Source: Marsupella aquatica (lineage: Eukaryota; Marchantiophyta). Taken from it: DNA of 64,000 bases. The DNA is taken from contig OZ316891.1 in the NCBI GenBank assembly GCA_973895155.1, forward strand, positions 1,612,001 through 1,676,000. The letters are read 5' to 3'. Under the pieces are notes generated by a model, which was not told the DNA's origin, searched no databases, and saw only the letters and a list, made by a program, of their open reading frames with translations. Both the position numbers and the translations under genes were made by a program. How positions within the stretch are numbered: the stretch's first letter is position 1; the number at the start of each line of letters is the position of its first letter. Shown here one piece after another: positions 13,601-24,184 of this stretch.

Positions 13601-14010
13601 CCCGAAGTTGTTGCTGAAGTGCTCTATACTGCTTTTCATATACCTCCGCCCGAGTCTCTTGGCTCTACACCGTCCAAAGAACAATTCTCTCAGTAAAGAA
13701 GATCACCCGTTGAGAACGAGCGGGACAGTACGAAGCCAAACGTGGTAACTGCAATCTTAACCCCGGACCTTGCCTGTCGCCAGCAAAATGGGCAATGAGA
13801 ATATCATTAGAGTGCAAATATCCGTACCTTGCTTTCAGGAGACTTGCGTTGAGGTTTTGGTACTGTGGCATGCTCTTCCACGCCACCATTTGGAAGCAAA
13901 ATGTGCTCCCTGGATGAATGGCCATTTGCTTGGGCCTTCTCACTATTTTGTGTCTCTTCTTCCCCAGTTTGCCCTGGTTGGGTAGGAGCTGCAGCCTCCA
14001 CTTCATCCAT
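10619..14010 (-). CDS. long coiled-coil protein of unknown function (10 exons)
   Basis: Exons on the minus strand: 14010-13828, 13664-13602, 13451-13269, 13024-12629, 12452-12357, 12139-12047, 11903-11709, 11383-11231, 10888-10694 and 10645-10619. Joined, they give 527 residues. Every intron is phase 0, so each exon is a whole number of codons. Eight introns are GT-AG and one has a GC donor. The first 61 residues are Pro/Gln/Glu-rich and likely disordered (MDEVEAAAPTQPGQTGEEE). From exon 2 almost to the end the protein is a charged alpha-helical coiled coil, for example YEKQYRALQQQLR and repeated ARREA/TRREA blocks in exon 4. It ends with DEWLDNLGLERVNWKSKL and GKAWSLQL. I see no signal peptide, membrane segment, ATPase motif or zinc finger. 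It could be a golgin-like tether, a cytoskeletal or a nuclear-envelope filament protein; I do not recognise the family. Confidence 0.8.
10889..11230 (-). other. GC-AG intron in the coiled-coil gene
   Basis: The exon before this intron ends GCTCAG and the intron begins GCAAGC, which matches the strong consensus of the rare GC donor class (AG|GCAAGT). The acceptor is AATGCAG|ACA at 10889/10888. Using it keeps the reading frame and joins two coiled-coil exons in phase 0. No GT in the vicinity gives a better join. Confidence 0.7.
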
Positions 14011-16069
14011 CTTTTCACAATTGCATAGACGCTGTTCCTTGGAAGGCTATGGTTTTGTAAATAGCGTTACGCTGACACCTCCACACTCCTGGATGATGCC
14101 CTTATCCAGTGCAGGTACAATTGTAGTTCCTCAGTCCATGTGAATGCCTACAATTAAGGACAGGGAAGGCCGAAACCATTAGTTTTCAACAAAGAAGTGA
14201 ATATCAAAGGTGTCACTTGAGAAAAGAAGCTACAGAAGTAATCACAATTTTGATCGAAAACTCCATATCCTGGACAGGAACTTGAATTGTGGGCGATATG
14301 GTTGGGACAAGATGTTGGTTTCATCAATCAGTAAATCATAATCCAACCCCCTTCTACTGGAGAGATTAATTAAACCCTAAAGTTTTCACAGAGACTATAC
14401 AGCGTGCCGACGTTTCGATCAAAGGGGATTTCAAAACTCCAATTTAACCCCAGAGCAGGCATCAGGACTGTAGACCGTGACACAAGTTGGGCCATACACA
14501 ATTAGATGGAGGCTAATAGCAATGACAATGGAAAGAATATCATCGACTATAATGGGAAGCTGCGTCCACTCTATGGATGACTGGAATGCACTTAATGTTA
14601 GGTAGATCTAATTGTTAGGATTCAGTGTGCTAACTTGGAAATTTGGACAGCAATGCTGACACGCCACGCACCATTAACGGCTCAATAGAAGGGAAAATGA
14701 GAGCTAACATGAAATAGATTCAAATCGTCAAAAACCGGCAAGGCAAGAGCCGCCGGAAGAACACCCGATCCATAGTTGACTCAAGGGCAAAGGAGAGACC
14801 TCATACCTTGAAGAGCCCAAGGCCAAAGCAAAATGGGAGAATTCTTCGAGAGACGTTTAAAGTCAAAGGCAGCGGAATTCAAGCATCTGAAGGAGACGAC
14901 GAACAAAAAATTTTAAGGGAACGAATAACTCAAAACATCGGCCCTCAATTCTTCCATCCACAATAAATCACTACTGTCACTCCGCGTCAAGGTGGATAGT
15001 TGCTGAGGGTTTCCCTTCCTTTCTGAGAGCACCCAACCCTTGCCTGTGCCCCCCAAAAAAGAAATGATAAATAACAAGTGTAAAATCCCCGCACCATTTT
15101 GCCCCAGTATGACAATTGTAGGAGGAGGGGCACAAGACCTACAACGCAGCCGGCAGGCGAGAGGGGGCAAAGATGAAATTGAGGAACTGCACATCACTGG
15201 CAAGCATACATACAATCCTATCCCAAAATGCAGCTCCGATCAGACACATCCAAACAAAGCTCATCAATTCCAAAACCCCATTCAACCATCATTTCCTCCT
15301 CACTGCAAGAGTTTCACCATAAGAAATGCAATAAAGAGAAGGGAAGCGAAGAGTCGACAGATGAAAGCCCCCTTCTCAATTCACCCTCGAAGAATGAGAG
15401 GGGCACACACTGATACCAATCCTGGCTCGAATCTGAAGTCCATCTCACAGCAAACCTCAAGACCCTGGTAAGCAGTGAACAGCCTCAACAAGAGGCAGAC
15501 CGACGAGAGAAGCAGGTCGTTTTCAAGCTGCGGATGAGCAAGGGCAGCGCAAGAGAGGAGGAGGAGGAGGAGGAGGAGCAAATCTGGAAGACGTCTCGAC
15601 TCACCAAAATTCTCGATTCTCGATTTCTTCCAACGAAATCCGCCCTGAAATCCTGCTCTCGGGTAGATTGATGCCAGACCCCGTATGCTGGTGAATCAAC
15701 TAAATCCTCGCAGAAACGGGGAGTTCGACCATTTTCAACGGCCGATTGATCCGGATCGATGATGCCAAGGGGAGAACAAAATCGGCGATCTCACAAACTA
15801 TCAACTCACTGGGAACGATGGACAATAATAAATAAATCTGCTACTCTGATGATTGTGGTGTCCAGAAGTGAAAAAGCGTAGTGCCAGTCCGTTTACCGTC
15901 CTGTAAAGAGAAGGCCGTCGTGTCGCTGCTTCACAAAGGAACCCATCGGAGCCCTTTACCATCTTCTTCTCTAAAAGTGACCATCGTCATCGTTGTCGTG
16001 TCGTTACTCTCTTATATTGTAAGTGTCTACTCCTCCATGGCACACGGAGACAGGAAAATCTCCTCTCCT
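14011..16069. promoter_or_regulatory. upstream region of the coiled-coil gene, with a telo-box
   Basis: The region is 5-prime of the minus-strand coiled-coil gene. It contains a telo-box AAACCCTAA at 14372-14380, about 360 bases upstream of the start codon, a type of element common in promoters of plant housekeeping genes. A (GAG)n run lies at 15555-15577. The ORFs at 15040-15471 and 15881-16156 have no recognisable motif; the second runs into the minisatellite that follows. Confidence 0.35.
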
Positions 16070-16520
16070 GCCCATAAAGTGAAGAATGTCGAGACGAATG
16101 ACCAGAGCAAAGACAGGATTGAGAGCAACGTATTTTTTAACGTTTCTCTGTTTTAAGCCCATAAAGTGAAGAATGTGGAGACGAATGACCAGAGCAAAGA
16201 CAGGATTGAGAGCACCGTATTTTTTAACGCCTCTGTTTTAAACCACCACTGTTTATATAAAAGGAGAAAGCACCCTATTTTTAAACGTTTCTCTGTTTTA
16301 AACCACCACTGTTTATATAAAAGGAGAAAGCACCGTATATTTTAACGTTTCTATGTTTTAAGCCCATAAAGTGAAGAATGTGGAGACGAATGACCAGAGA
16401 CAGGATGGGGAACACCGCAGTTTTTAACGTTTCTCTGTCTTAAGCCCATAAAGTGAAGAATGTGGAGACGAATGACCAGAGCAAAGACAGGATGAGGAGC
16501 AGGTTATTTTTTAAAAACAT
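16070..16520. repeat. composite minisatellite of 87-bp and 60-bp units
   Basis: Two repeat types are interleaved. The longer unit starts GCCCATAAAGTGAAGAATGT and occurs at about 16070, 16157, 16362 and 16444; the first two are 87 bp apart. The shorter 60-bp unit, containing ACCACTGTTTATATAAAAGG, occurs twice from 16241 and 16301. Both unit types end in the same TTTTTAACGTTTCTCTGTTT phrase, so the shorter one probably arose by internal deletion and replacement. Confidence 0.85.
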
Positions 16521-16866
16521 TTTGCTTTACTAGGCCAGTGTGGGAGAATGGAAGCCTACAAGATGCTAAGAATGTTCATTAACTGTGTTTTCTGAATTAT
16601 TTCCTGATGGCTAATCTCCCTCTATCTAAGGATGACCCTTAGATTGTGGTGATTGGGGTGTATAACCAGGTGGGAAATTGTCTAGTGGAATATACAATGT
16701 AGCCCATTTTGCCAAAAATGGCCAAACCTTTTTTCGGAGGTGGAATCTGGCAAATTTGCATCTAAAAAATAAGCTGATGGGGAGAATAGGGGCACTGCTT
16801 TTGGGAGTGTGTGATTTTTGTATACAATTGTACTGTCCCTCGGAACGTTGTAAAGATAGGTGGCCC

Positions 16867-17053
16867 ACATTGTGAGAGAGATATGCTTAGTAGACCTCCT
16901 TCTGGAAAAAGTTTGCTTAATCGATACTTTTCCTTAATCTGGGCCATTGATGGACCTTTCAATCTCAGATCTGGACTGTTGATAGACCTCAGGGGGTCGA
17001 TCAAGTAACAAATTTCATTTTGGGGTCGATGAAGCAAATACCTCCACATTGTG
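16867..17053. mobile_element. miniature inverted-repeat element (copy 1), 8-bp target-site duplication
   Basis: A 171-bp element (16875-17045) is flanked by the perfect 8-bp direct repeat ACATTGTG at 16867-16874 and 17046-17053. The left end GAGATATGCTTAGTAGACCT pairs with the reverse complement of the right end, GGAGGTATTTGCTTCATCGA. The similarity continues inward for about 45 bp (TTGCTTAATCGAT against TTACTTGATCGAC). It encodes nothing. An 8-bp duplication points to mobilisation by a hAT-type transposase. Confidence 0.8.
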
Positions 17054-18210
17054 ATGAAAAAATGCCAACACATAGAGGCAGGGAATTTGACAGGCACTTC
17101 AGATGGGAGCCCATATAATTATAGCAGCTTAGAAACCGTGTCTCAAACAGTAATAAGGTCTTTACTGTTTGATCATTGCCAGATAAAACACCATAATTAT
17201 ATCCAATCCTGCCATGGCCGTTCAATCACTGAGCAAAAGCTTTGTCATCACCATTTGATCCGCCAAAAACATCTCCCACACCCCATACACCTTGTCGACG
17301 TCCATGCTTGGCCATGCCCGCCTCACCTCACTCTGCCATATATTTGTGCCTCACCCACAGTGTCCGGCTCTCATAGTCTTGCAATGCACAGGCATTAATT
17401 GGGCTTGTCAACTATAAGAAAAGCAACCAATTCATTTTGATTTATCAAACTGGTACAGACGTTGGAATCACATTCAATGGTATGAACAACTTGCAAACTC
17501 TACATAAAACCTTACCAACTTCATTGCCCTTCATAGTTTTTTGTACTAGTGTCTATCAAAACATAACTTACTACTCTAAACGCAAAGACAAGGCTGAGGA
17601 CTTGCTATCAAACATTACAATATCTTGGCAATCAAAAAATTCTTGTCTCTTTACAAAATGAGGAAAATGAACCAATCCTGGCCCTTCATCAAAATATGAT
17701 TTTTTTTTAGCATCATCAGATCCCCCAAGACACTCCTCGTATCTCAAATGTCTGCCCAAGCTGCCCTAATCCTGCCTGCACTTTCCCAAAATGAAACTTG
17801 AAAATAAATTTATAAACAATATTAAAATATCAAGAAATAAAACGGAACTTTTTTCATTTTTTTTAATGTATGCAAAAACTAGAAATATGTTTTTTAACTT
17901 TACATATCAAAAAACAAAAACACTCCCTCCTATTGCAGGACCCTCCTTAGACGCCTCAATTTTGTGGCCACCATTACCCACCTTACATTGCTGTGATCTT
18001 TAACCTTTGTCCAAAATCTGGTCAAACTCAATTTGGTCAAACTCAACACTAACACTGACCAAAATGATAACATTGGTTTTTGTAATAACAACAACCCAGC
18101 TGAAATCACAAGACTTCCACGCCAACACACTGTGATAACAGTCCAGCTCTGATTCTTAACCATGGTTGTATTACAAAATTTGATGTTTTCAGTGCCAAGG
18201 ATTAAATTAC

Positions 18211-18466
18211 AACATCCTTTATGCAAAAAGATGTTTAATTTATCATGACATCTTTTATGCAACGATGTCTTTTAAGCTGTGAAACCCTTAATGCAACACC
18301 TCTTTTGTGGAATGGTATCCTTTATGCAACAACATCTATTTTGCATTGACAATTTTATTCAACAATTTTTTTAAAATGATGACATCATTTATGGAACAAC
18401 ATCTCTTACTCAATCTCTTTTACATAACAACATCATTTGCGTGAAGGCATCTTCTCTGCAATGCAT
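18211..18466. repeat. degenerate short-period repeat (about 20-36 bp), consensus ACATCNTTTATGCAACA
   Basis: At least six diverged copies of a phrase like AACATCCTTTATGCAA follow one another (near 18211, 18247, 18287, 18316, 18379 and 18425). The spacing drifts, as expected of an old minisatellite. No reading frame runs through it. Confidence 0.6.
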
Positions 18467-18586
18467 GGGTATTGAGATAATATGAACAGCAACCACACTA
18501 TTTGAGTACAAGGTGCAGGCCTTGTTTTGGAGGAAGACGGCAGCCAACGGGTATAACATTGATAAGAACTAGGGTCCCCTAGCCTT

Positions 18587-18605
18587 TATATATATATATA
18601 TATAT
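18587..18605. repeat. (TA)n microsatellite
   Basis: An uninterrupted run of about nine TA dinucleotides. Confidence 0.9.
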
Positions 18606-19306
18606 TGGCATTCTCGCTCCTATTAGGATGATGTTAATGGATGCTCTATAAATCCACCTCTTTCCTAATCTTTGAATGTGCCCCCGCATCTTGAGCTCCC
18701 CTCTCCACCAACCTAACTCTTTTCTTCCATTCTTTTCCCTCTCCACTCAGTTTCTGCCTCCCCTCCTTGTATGCTTGACTCTTTGACCATTTCTTCCAGT
18801 CTCCTGTTATCTGCCCAACTTTCACCTCACCTCTCCCAATGCAAAGGGGCATGCGTATCTGCCTTTTGAGTTGAATATCATGGTCTTGAGGGTCTCACTA
18901 TTAGGAGGCCGCCTCATGACATGCAGCTGTTTAGAAAAGGGTGCGAGTGCAGATTCTGTGTCTCCACATGAATTGTTGGTGGAGCAATAATTCTAAGTGT
19001 ATCAAAGAAACCGTACATACACCCTTAGAAACTTAAACTAAGTAGCTGTAAACCAATCAGGAGATGACACATGTCAGTTTTGCACATGTGAACTCTTGCT
19101 CCAAAAGTTTCTTATTCATCATAAAATCATGACCATATAAATGCCTCAGGAATACGTCTGAGACCCATTATGACTACCATTCTTGCTAGATTTTAGGCAT
19201 TCAACATGTTCACCATTTTCATTTGTTCAAATGCTTGTTTAGTCCACTACTACTAGCCTTAAGCATATATGCCAGCCCCTGACAGGAAGGGTGCAGATCC
19301 CTTAGA

Positions 19307-19672
19307 GAAGATTCCCCATAATTGGCAAACTGCTACATCTGGCATGGCACAGCTGAAGCGATATTCTTATGCACTTTCATAAGAATGCCCATTTATAATT
19401 AGGTTTTTTGCACGATAGATACCATATCTTATTTTTTAAAGCGAGCATAGAAGCTAGAGTTGGGTTAGGGAAGATTCCCCAGAATTGGTAGACTGCTATA
19501 TAATGGGCATGGCACCGTGAAGCGATAGTCTTATGCAACTTTCATAAGAATCTCTAATTATATTTATGGTGTTTGTTTTTCAATTGAGACCGTATCTTAT
19601 TTATGAAGGGCAAATAGAAGCTAGAGTTGGGTCTAGACTTCTACTTCTAGAGTGAAGTCTCTAGACCAGACC
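19307..19672. repeat. diverged 160-bp tandem duplication ending in a palindrome
   Basis: The block GAAGATTCCCCATAATTGGC (19307) to GAAGCTAGAGTTGGGTT recurs as a second copy (19469-19635) beginning GAAGATTCCCCAGAATTGG and ending GAAGCTAGAGTTGGGTCTAG. Each copy holds a small hairpin around CTTATGCA/TTTCATAAG. The second copy ends in an inverted repeat, GGTCTAGACTTC against GAAGTCTCTAGACC. The same palindrome occurs again near 29106, where further similarity follows, so both may be remnants of one dispersed element. Confidence 0.65.
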
Positions 19673-19794
19673 GATAGATAAAGACAAAACCGAGAAGGAC
19701 AAAACTGAAAATGAAATGTAAACCAAACACACCAATAGGGGATGAAGGGGAACAAAATAGATTCTTTTGCAATGCTTTTTCTTGGTTTTTGTCT

Positions 19795-19960
19795 CTATTA
19801 ACAAAGAGAGAGATACTTGATGGACCCCCAAAATGCAAAGTGTTCTTGACGGACCCATGAGTGATCCATATATCTCAAATCAATGTACCCAAAAGCTCAT
19901 GGGGTCTATAAAGTAAGACATTCAATTTAGGGGTCCATCCAGTATATCTCTCCTATTAAC
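19795..19960. mobile_element. miniature inverted-repeat element (copy 2), 8-bp target-site duplication
   Basis: A 150-bp element (19803-19952) is flanked by the perfect 8-bp repeat CTATTAAC at 19795-19802 and 19953-19960. The left end reads AGAGATACTTGATGGACCCC and the reverse complement of the right end reads GAGATATACTGGATGGACCC. The two arms stay similar for about 50 bp. The arm sequence matches the family of copy 1. It encodes nothing. Confidence 0.85.
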
Positions 19961-20070
19961 ATTCAAAGGATGTTTATTCAGGCTCGTATGTTGAGCTACA
20001 AGTGAGTTTACCAGCAACACAAAAGAGTTGACATCCGTGGGCCCTCAATGCAGATCGATAAAGATAGCTC

Positions 20071-20214
20071 TGTCAAATGAGGAAATGACAGGAAAACGGG
20101 GGTCAAGTCCAGTTGCAGGCAGCATCAATCAGGAGTAGACTATGTCAAATGAGGAAATGACACGAAAACGGGGGTCAAGTCCAGTTGCAGGCAGCATCAA
20201 TCAGGAGTAGACTG
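20071..20214. repeat. 72-bp tandem duplication, two nearly identical copies
   Basis: Copy one starts TGTCAAATGAGGAAATGACA at 20071 and copy two starts at 20143. They differ by about one base plus the junction, so the duplication is recent. It lies about 0.5 kb upstream of the oxidase start codon. Confidence 0.9.
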
Positions 20215-20732
20215 CAGACACCAAGATCAATCCGAATGAAAATCAAGACCCTTTTTGTGGCGAATGGCACATCATCTACTGTACGTGGTTGTTTCTGCTG
20301 AGAGTAAAATTGACACTTCATCATTCTGCTAAAGAGTTCCGGTAATGAATTATCCTGATGTTTTCAAGATGTGTATACACTGAGCACCACATATCTGCGC
20401 ATATACCTTGGATGCCCAGGGAGGAACGTTCATTCGTGCTGTAAGCTAGATTTCTAAATGACATTGGCAAATCGATTGGCCCAGCTAGGATCTGGGTGGG
20501 CCCATGGAGCTCAAAGTTCTTCGCCATCTTCCTCCCCTTTGAAAGGCAGTGATGCAAAGGAGTTCCATCTATCTGGATGACTTTGAATCGGCCTACAGGG
20601 AGCACTTGAGGAAGTTAGAATTTGATCAAAGCGCTAAAAGCTCTCTGAAGTGTGTTACAATTTTGCTTCACGCGAGTAGGATTCTTGCTCTTGGAGATTT
20701 TCAACTCAAAAGACACGAAGAGGGTGATTGTC

Positions 20733-21953
20733 ATGGCGGAGTTCTCTGTTGCTGTGATTGGGTTGGGCATGATGGGCTCTGCAGCTTGTAGGCATTTGTC
20801 ACTGGCAACAGGGGAGAGGGTGGTTGGAATCGGACCAGCCGAGCCACAAGATTGGAAAGTCCACACTGGGGTCTTTGCATCTCACTATGACGAGGGCAGG
20901 CTGACTCGAATTGTGGACAAGGACCCCATTTGGTCCTTGCTTGCAGCCAGATCCATCGAAAGGTATGGGCTACTGGAAAGGGAGAGTGGCATTCAATTTC
21001 ACTACCCAGTGGGATCTGTGAGAGTCTCTCCGTTCTACGAGAAGCTGGGGGACAGCACTGCCGAGGCTTTAGATGTGGGAAGACAGAACGGAGCAGAGGT
21101 GGAGCTGCTGAGAGGAAAACCTGTTCTAAAGAAACGCTTTCCTTACTTTGGTTTCGACGAGGGTGATGTGGGGCTCATGGAAGACGGTGGGGCAGGTTAC
21201 ATAAATCCCTTGGCCATGGTGCAAGCTCAGCTGACTTTGGCAGCAAAGCAAGGGGTCCTGTTGGTGAGGGAGACGGTGGTATCACTGGAGCGCAGTCCCA
21301 ATGGTGTGAGAATCGTCACAGATAGTGGGAGAACATTGGTAGCAACCAGAGTTCTGATTTCTGCTGACATGTATACAAAATTCTTGATCAAGGAGCGTCA
21401 ATTGGTCATGAGAACTGTACCTGAGTCTATTTTGTTGGCTGAAGTTGGGCCAGAGGAGCAGACGAGGCTGCAGGGAATGCCCTCGCTAATTTGGCGTCTG
21501 AATGACCACAAGCAACTTCACTCAGTCTACGCTTGTCCTCCAATTAGGTACCCAAACGGCAAAACTTATATGAAAATTGGTGGACCTTTTTATCGGGAAC
21601 TAAAACTCTCAAACCATGAAGAGATAGTTGAGTGGTTCCATAGTGACGGGCATCAAGGAGACGTTGAAACATTGCTGGACGTGTTGAAGAAATTGCTGCC
21701 GGGCCTTGAAATTGAATCTGTAGATAGGAAGTCTTGTATTGCCACCTACACTGCTCACAAGTACCCCTACATAGATGCTATTGATGGGAAGCCTCATGAA
21801 GAGGCCCAAATTTTTGTAGTCACGGGAGGAAACGGAGCTGCAGCGAAGTCCTCGGACGAAATTGGTCGCATGGCTGCGCTTCTCGTGGAGAACAGAGGCT
21901 GGACGTACGATCTGGAGGCTTTTAATTTCAAGGCAGTTTTTGAGGAAACTTGA
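20733..21953 (+). CDS. FAD-dependent amine oxidase, monomeric sarcosine oxidase / N-methyltryptophan oxidase family (intronless)
   Basis: Predicted to oxidise a secondary amine or N-methyl amino acid (sarcosine, pipecolate or similar) with FAD and O2, giving H2O2. The 406-residue frame from ATG 20733 is full length for the family. An in-frame ATG at 20652 would add 27 residues before the nucleotide-binding strand and is less likely. Seen: the Rossmann motif VIGLGMMGSAACR (G10, G12, G15), HYDEGRLTRIVDKDP (51-65), GGAGYINPLAMVQAQL, Lys281 in TYMKIGG (aligned by eye with the oxygen-activating Lys of bacterial sarcosine oxidase), Cys335 in SCIATYT (position of the covalent flavin link) and VVTGGNGAAAKSSDEIG. 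No peroxisomal C-terminal tripeptide is present; the protein ends FEET. It has no introns, unlike its neighbours, and its residues look closer to bacterial members than to the plant pipecolate oxidase, which suggests transfer. Substrate is unknown. Confidence 0.85.
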   Translation: MAEFSVAVIGLGMMGSAACRHLSLATGERVVGIGPAEPQDWKVHTGVFASHYDEGRLTRIVDKDPIWSLLAARSIERYGLLERESGIQFHYPVGSVRVSPFYEKLGDSTAEALDVGRQNGAEVELLRGKPVLKKRFPYFGFDEGDVGLMEDGGAGYINPLAMVQAQLTLAAKQGVLLVRETVVSLERSPNGVRIVTDSGRTLVATRVLISADMYTKFLIKERQLVMRTVPESILLAEVGPEEQTRLQGMPSLIWRLNDHKQLHSVYACPPIRYPNGKTYMKIGGPFYRELKLSNHEEIVEWFHSDGHQGDVETLLDVLKKLLPGLEIESVDRKSCIATYTAHKYPYIDAIDGKPHEEAQIFVVTGGNGAAAKSSDEIGRMAALLVENRGWTYDLEAFNFKAVFEET

Positions 21954-24184
21954 ATTAAGGATTCGAAGATGTTAGTCCAATTACACTAAATCCGGCTGCG
22001 GAAATCATCCAACAATGCTGTCATGTGCATCATCTTGATTGACGGAGAATTTTGGTTCCCGAAAAGTGCAATATGGTGGCAGCTCAACACAGGTGAGCTC
22101 TAGAATTCCTGCAGTAGGGCTGTTTGTAGAGCTCGTTGCCGATGATGAGTCCGCCGAGAAGATCGTAGCGATCATGGATGACAAGGGTGGCTGGCAACAG
22201 AGAAACGGGGAGGTAACCTTTTTGCAAAAGTACTTTAGTGCACAAGTCTAGACTATGGGTCTCAGCCCAATGCAGTTAGAGGTTGAGCAGTACAAATGGC
22301 AACAACAGTGGAAGAAGTTTGGAGTCTTGGCGATTGATTCTTGTTCATCTCAAAACTCTCAAATATATTGCAGTGACTAGAGCTCAGAACTCTGAATTTG
22401 CCAATGGCTTGAATGCAATGCGGTGGCTAGCTATCACCTTTGGAGGAAGGGTTGACTGCACGCTTCATCCATGTCACCCCAACAAAGTGAGGGTCTTTCA
22501 CTCAGCTTCGCAAAGTCGATCTGAAATTAGGGGTACGGCCGTTGGTGATTTGTCAAAATCTATTGAATGTGAAGCAGTTTCATTCAGCGGTCACGAGGGT
22601 TGCACGATTGTCAAGGAAGCAAGCCAGTGAACTAATAATATAGCACTAGCCAGCGACAACAAGGAGGTCACGTAACCGGGGTCCTCCAGAATGGTTGCTG
22701 CAAAGAAGCCGAGTGGGGTATGTATTCCTTGGAAACGGAATGCAGGAATTTTGGCCAGTCGTCTACAATGAATTATCGTTATCGCAAAACGGTGGCCGTT
22801 ATTGCGCATGAAGAAGAACATTTGAGGGAACTGCACTGTGCCAGATGCATGCAATCTGAACAAGCCGCCCGGATAACAAGTGTGATACGGTTGAAAGCAA
22901 GTTAGGGCTGGATCTCTCAACTGGACGAGTATTCAAAGCGTTCACAATGGATTTATGCACTTGACGTTTTGAAGTTATGCAGGTCTGGTGCACTGACACA
23001 AACCACCCTTTCCATGCTAGAAAGTATCCTACGCAGCTTACCTCTGTCAAGAACTGCAGAGTTTAACAATTTCTGGTAACAGTCCTTTGCTAGGTACGGA
23101 TGCTTAGTAGTAGTAGACTTTTTGTCGTACAGTTGACCTGAGGAGCCTGATTCTAAATGCTTTTGTGGCACTATCGTCCATTCTGAAGTTGCCTTTGAAG
23201 TGGATGTAAACAAGGACAACAAGGGTTGGACCAGTTAATTGATGTCCACGAAGTGAACAATGATGGCAAAGGCTATGTTTCCCCCCTCAAATGTCTCTTC
23301 GGGTACTCTCTAAGAGATGCCCCGAGTTCTTAGTAAACCGAAGACCATAGAAGTGCGAAGTGTCATTTGCCAGGGGTTTGCTAGTATGCCAAACAATAAT
23401 GAGTAGGCAGCCTTTCAACTGATCACTGGATATTGATGTAAGCCTTCCCATTGACACGACTCTGATATACGTCCAAAAAGCGCTACTCGAGGTTGTCCGA
23501 TGTTTTCCCCGAATGCTACTGCAATCCAAGCGTATTTCCTCCTTGGGGATTTGGACACTCGTTAGAGTTCTGATAAATTTCAAGGAATGGCCTTGACTCT
23601 TAAGGGAACTGGCCGTACGGAAGTCAATCGTTCAAAAACCAAATGGAGCCACTGTTAAGTTCCCCTATTATATGCAAGTGACAGATAGATGCTCTGTTTT
23701 GAAATTTTGTTCCTTGAGGCACAAATAACAAGCCTTCTCAATCAACGAAATTCTTTTGTTCCAGCGGAATTCCAGAAAATAAAAGCCATGACAAGTACCA
23801 AGAGAGAAAAGCCATTCCTTATGCAATGGATTGGGAATGTGTCCTAGCCTCCTCAATCTTCTTACTATGAACAGTTAGAACACTTTTGCTTTGTAATCAA
23901 TTCGACACTCAAGACACAGCCTTATTCGAAATCATTCATACAGTGATCAGAGCTAGGACGGCCCAAAATAGATTCCTGCAAAAATAGTAATTACACGGTA
24001 GTTTGCTTGATCACTGCCAAGTACCATCAGTCTCATATCAATACTTTACAATGCCGAAGTTGAGTACACTCAACCGAGGATCTCCTCAGCTCACATGCTT
24101 GCTTCAATATTCCAGCTTTGCCTCACAACCTAGCCAAATAGAAGAACTCTACTAGCAGATTAGCATCAACGAGGACTACTGATA
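21954..24184. other. intergenic, no supportable gene
   Basis: The region between the oxidase and the 3-prime end of the minus-strand DYW gene. Open frames at 22039-22251 and 22283-22630 follow one another on the plus strand, but I see no motif or splice join that ties them to a protein. Polyadenylation signals for both neighbours should lie here. Confidence 0.4.

Noticed and set aside
22095-22114. Polylinker-like cluster of restriction sites (SacI, XbaI, EcoRI, PstI within 20 bases)
   Set aside because: No vector sequence flanks it and the surrounding DNA is continuous in character; taken as chance.
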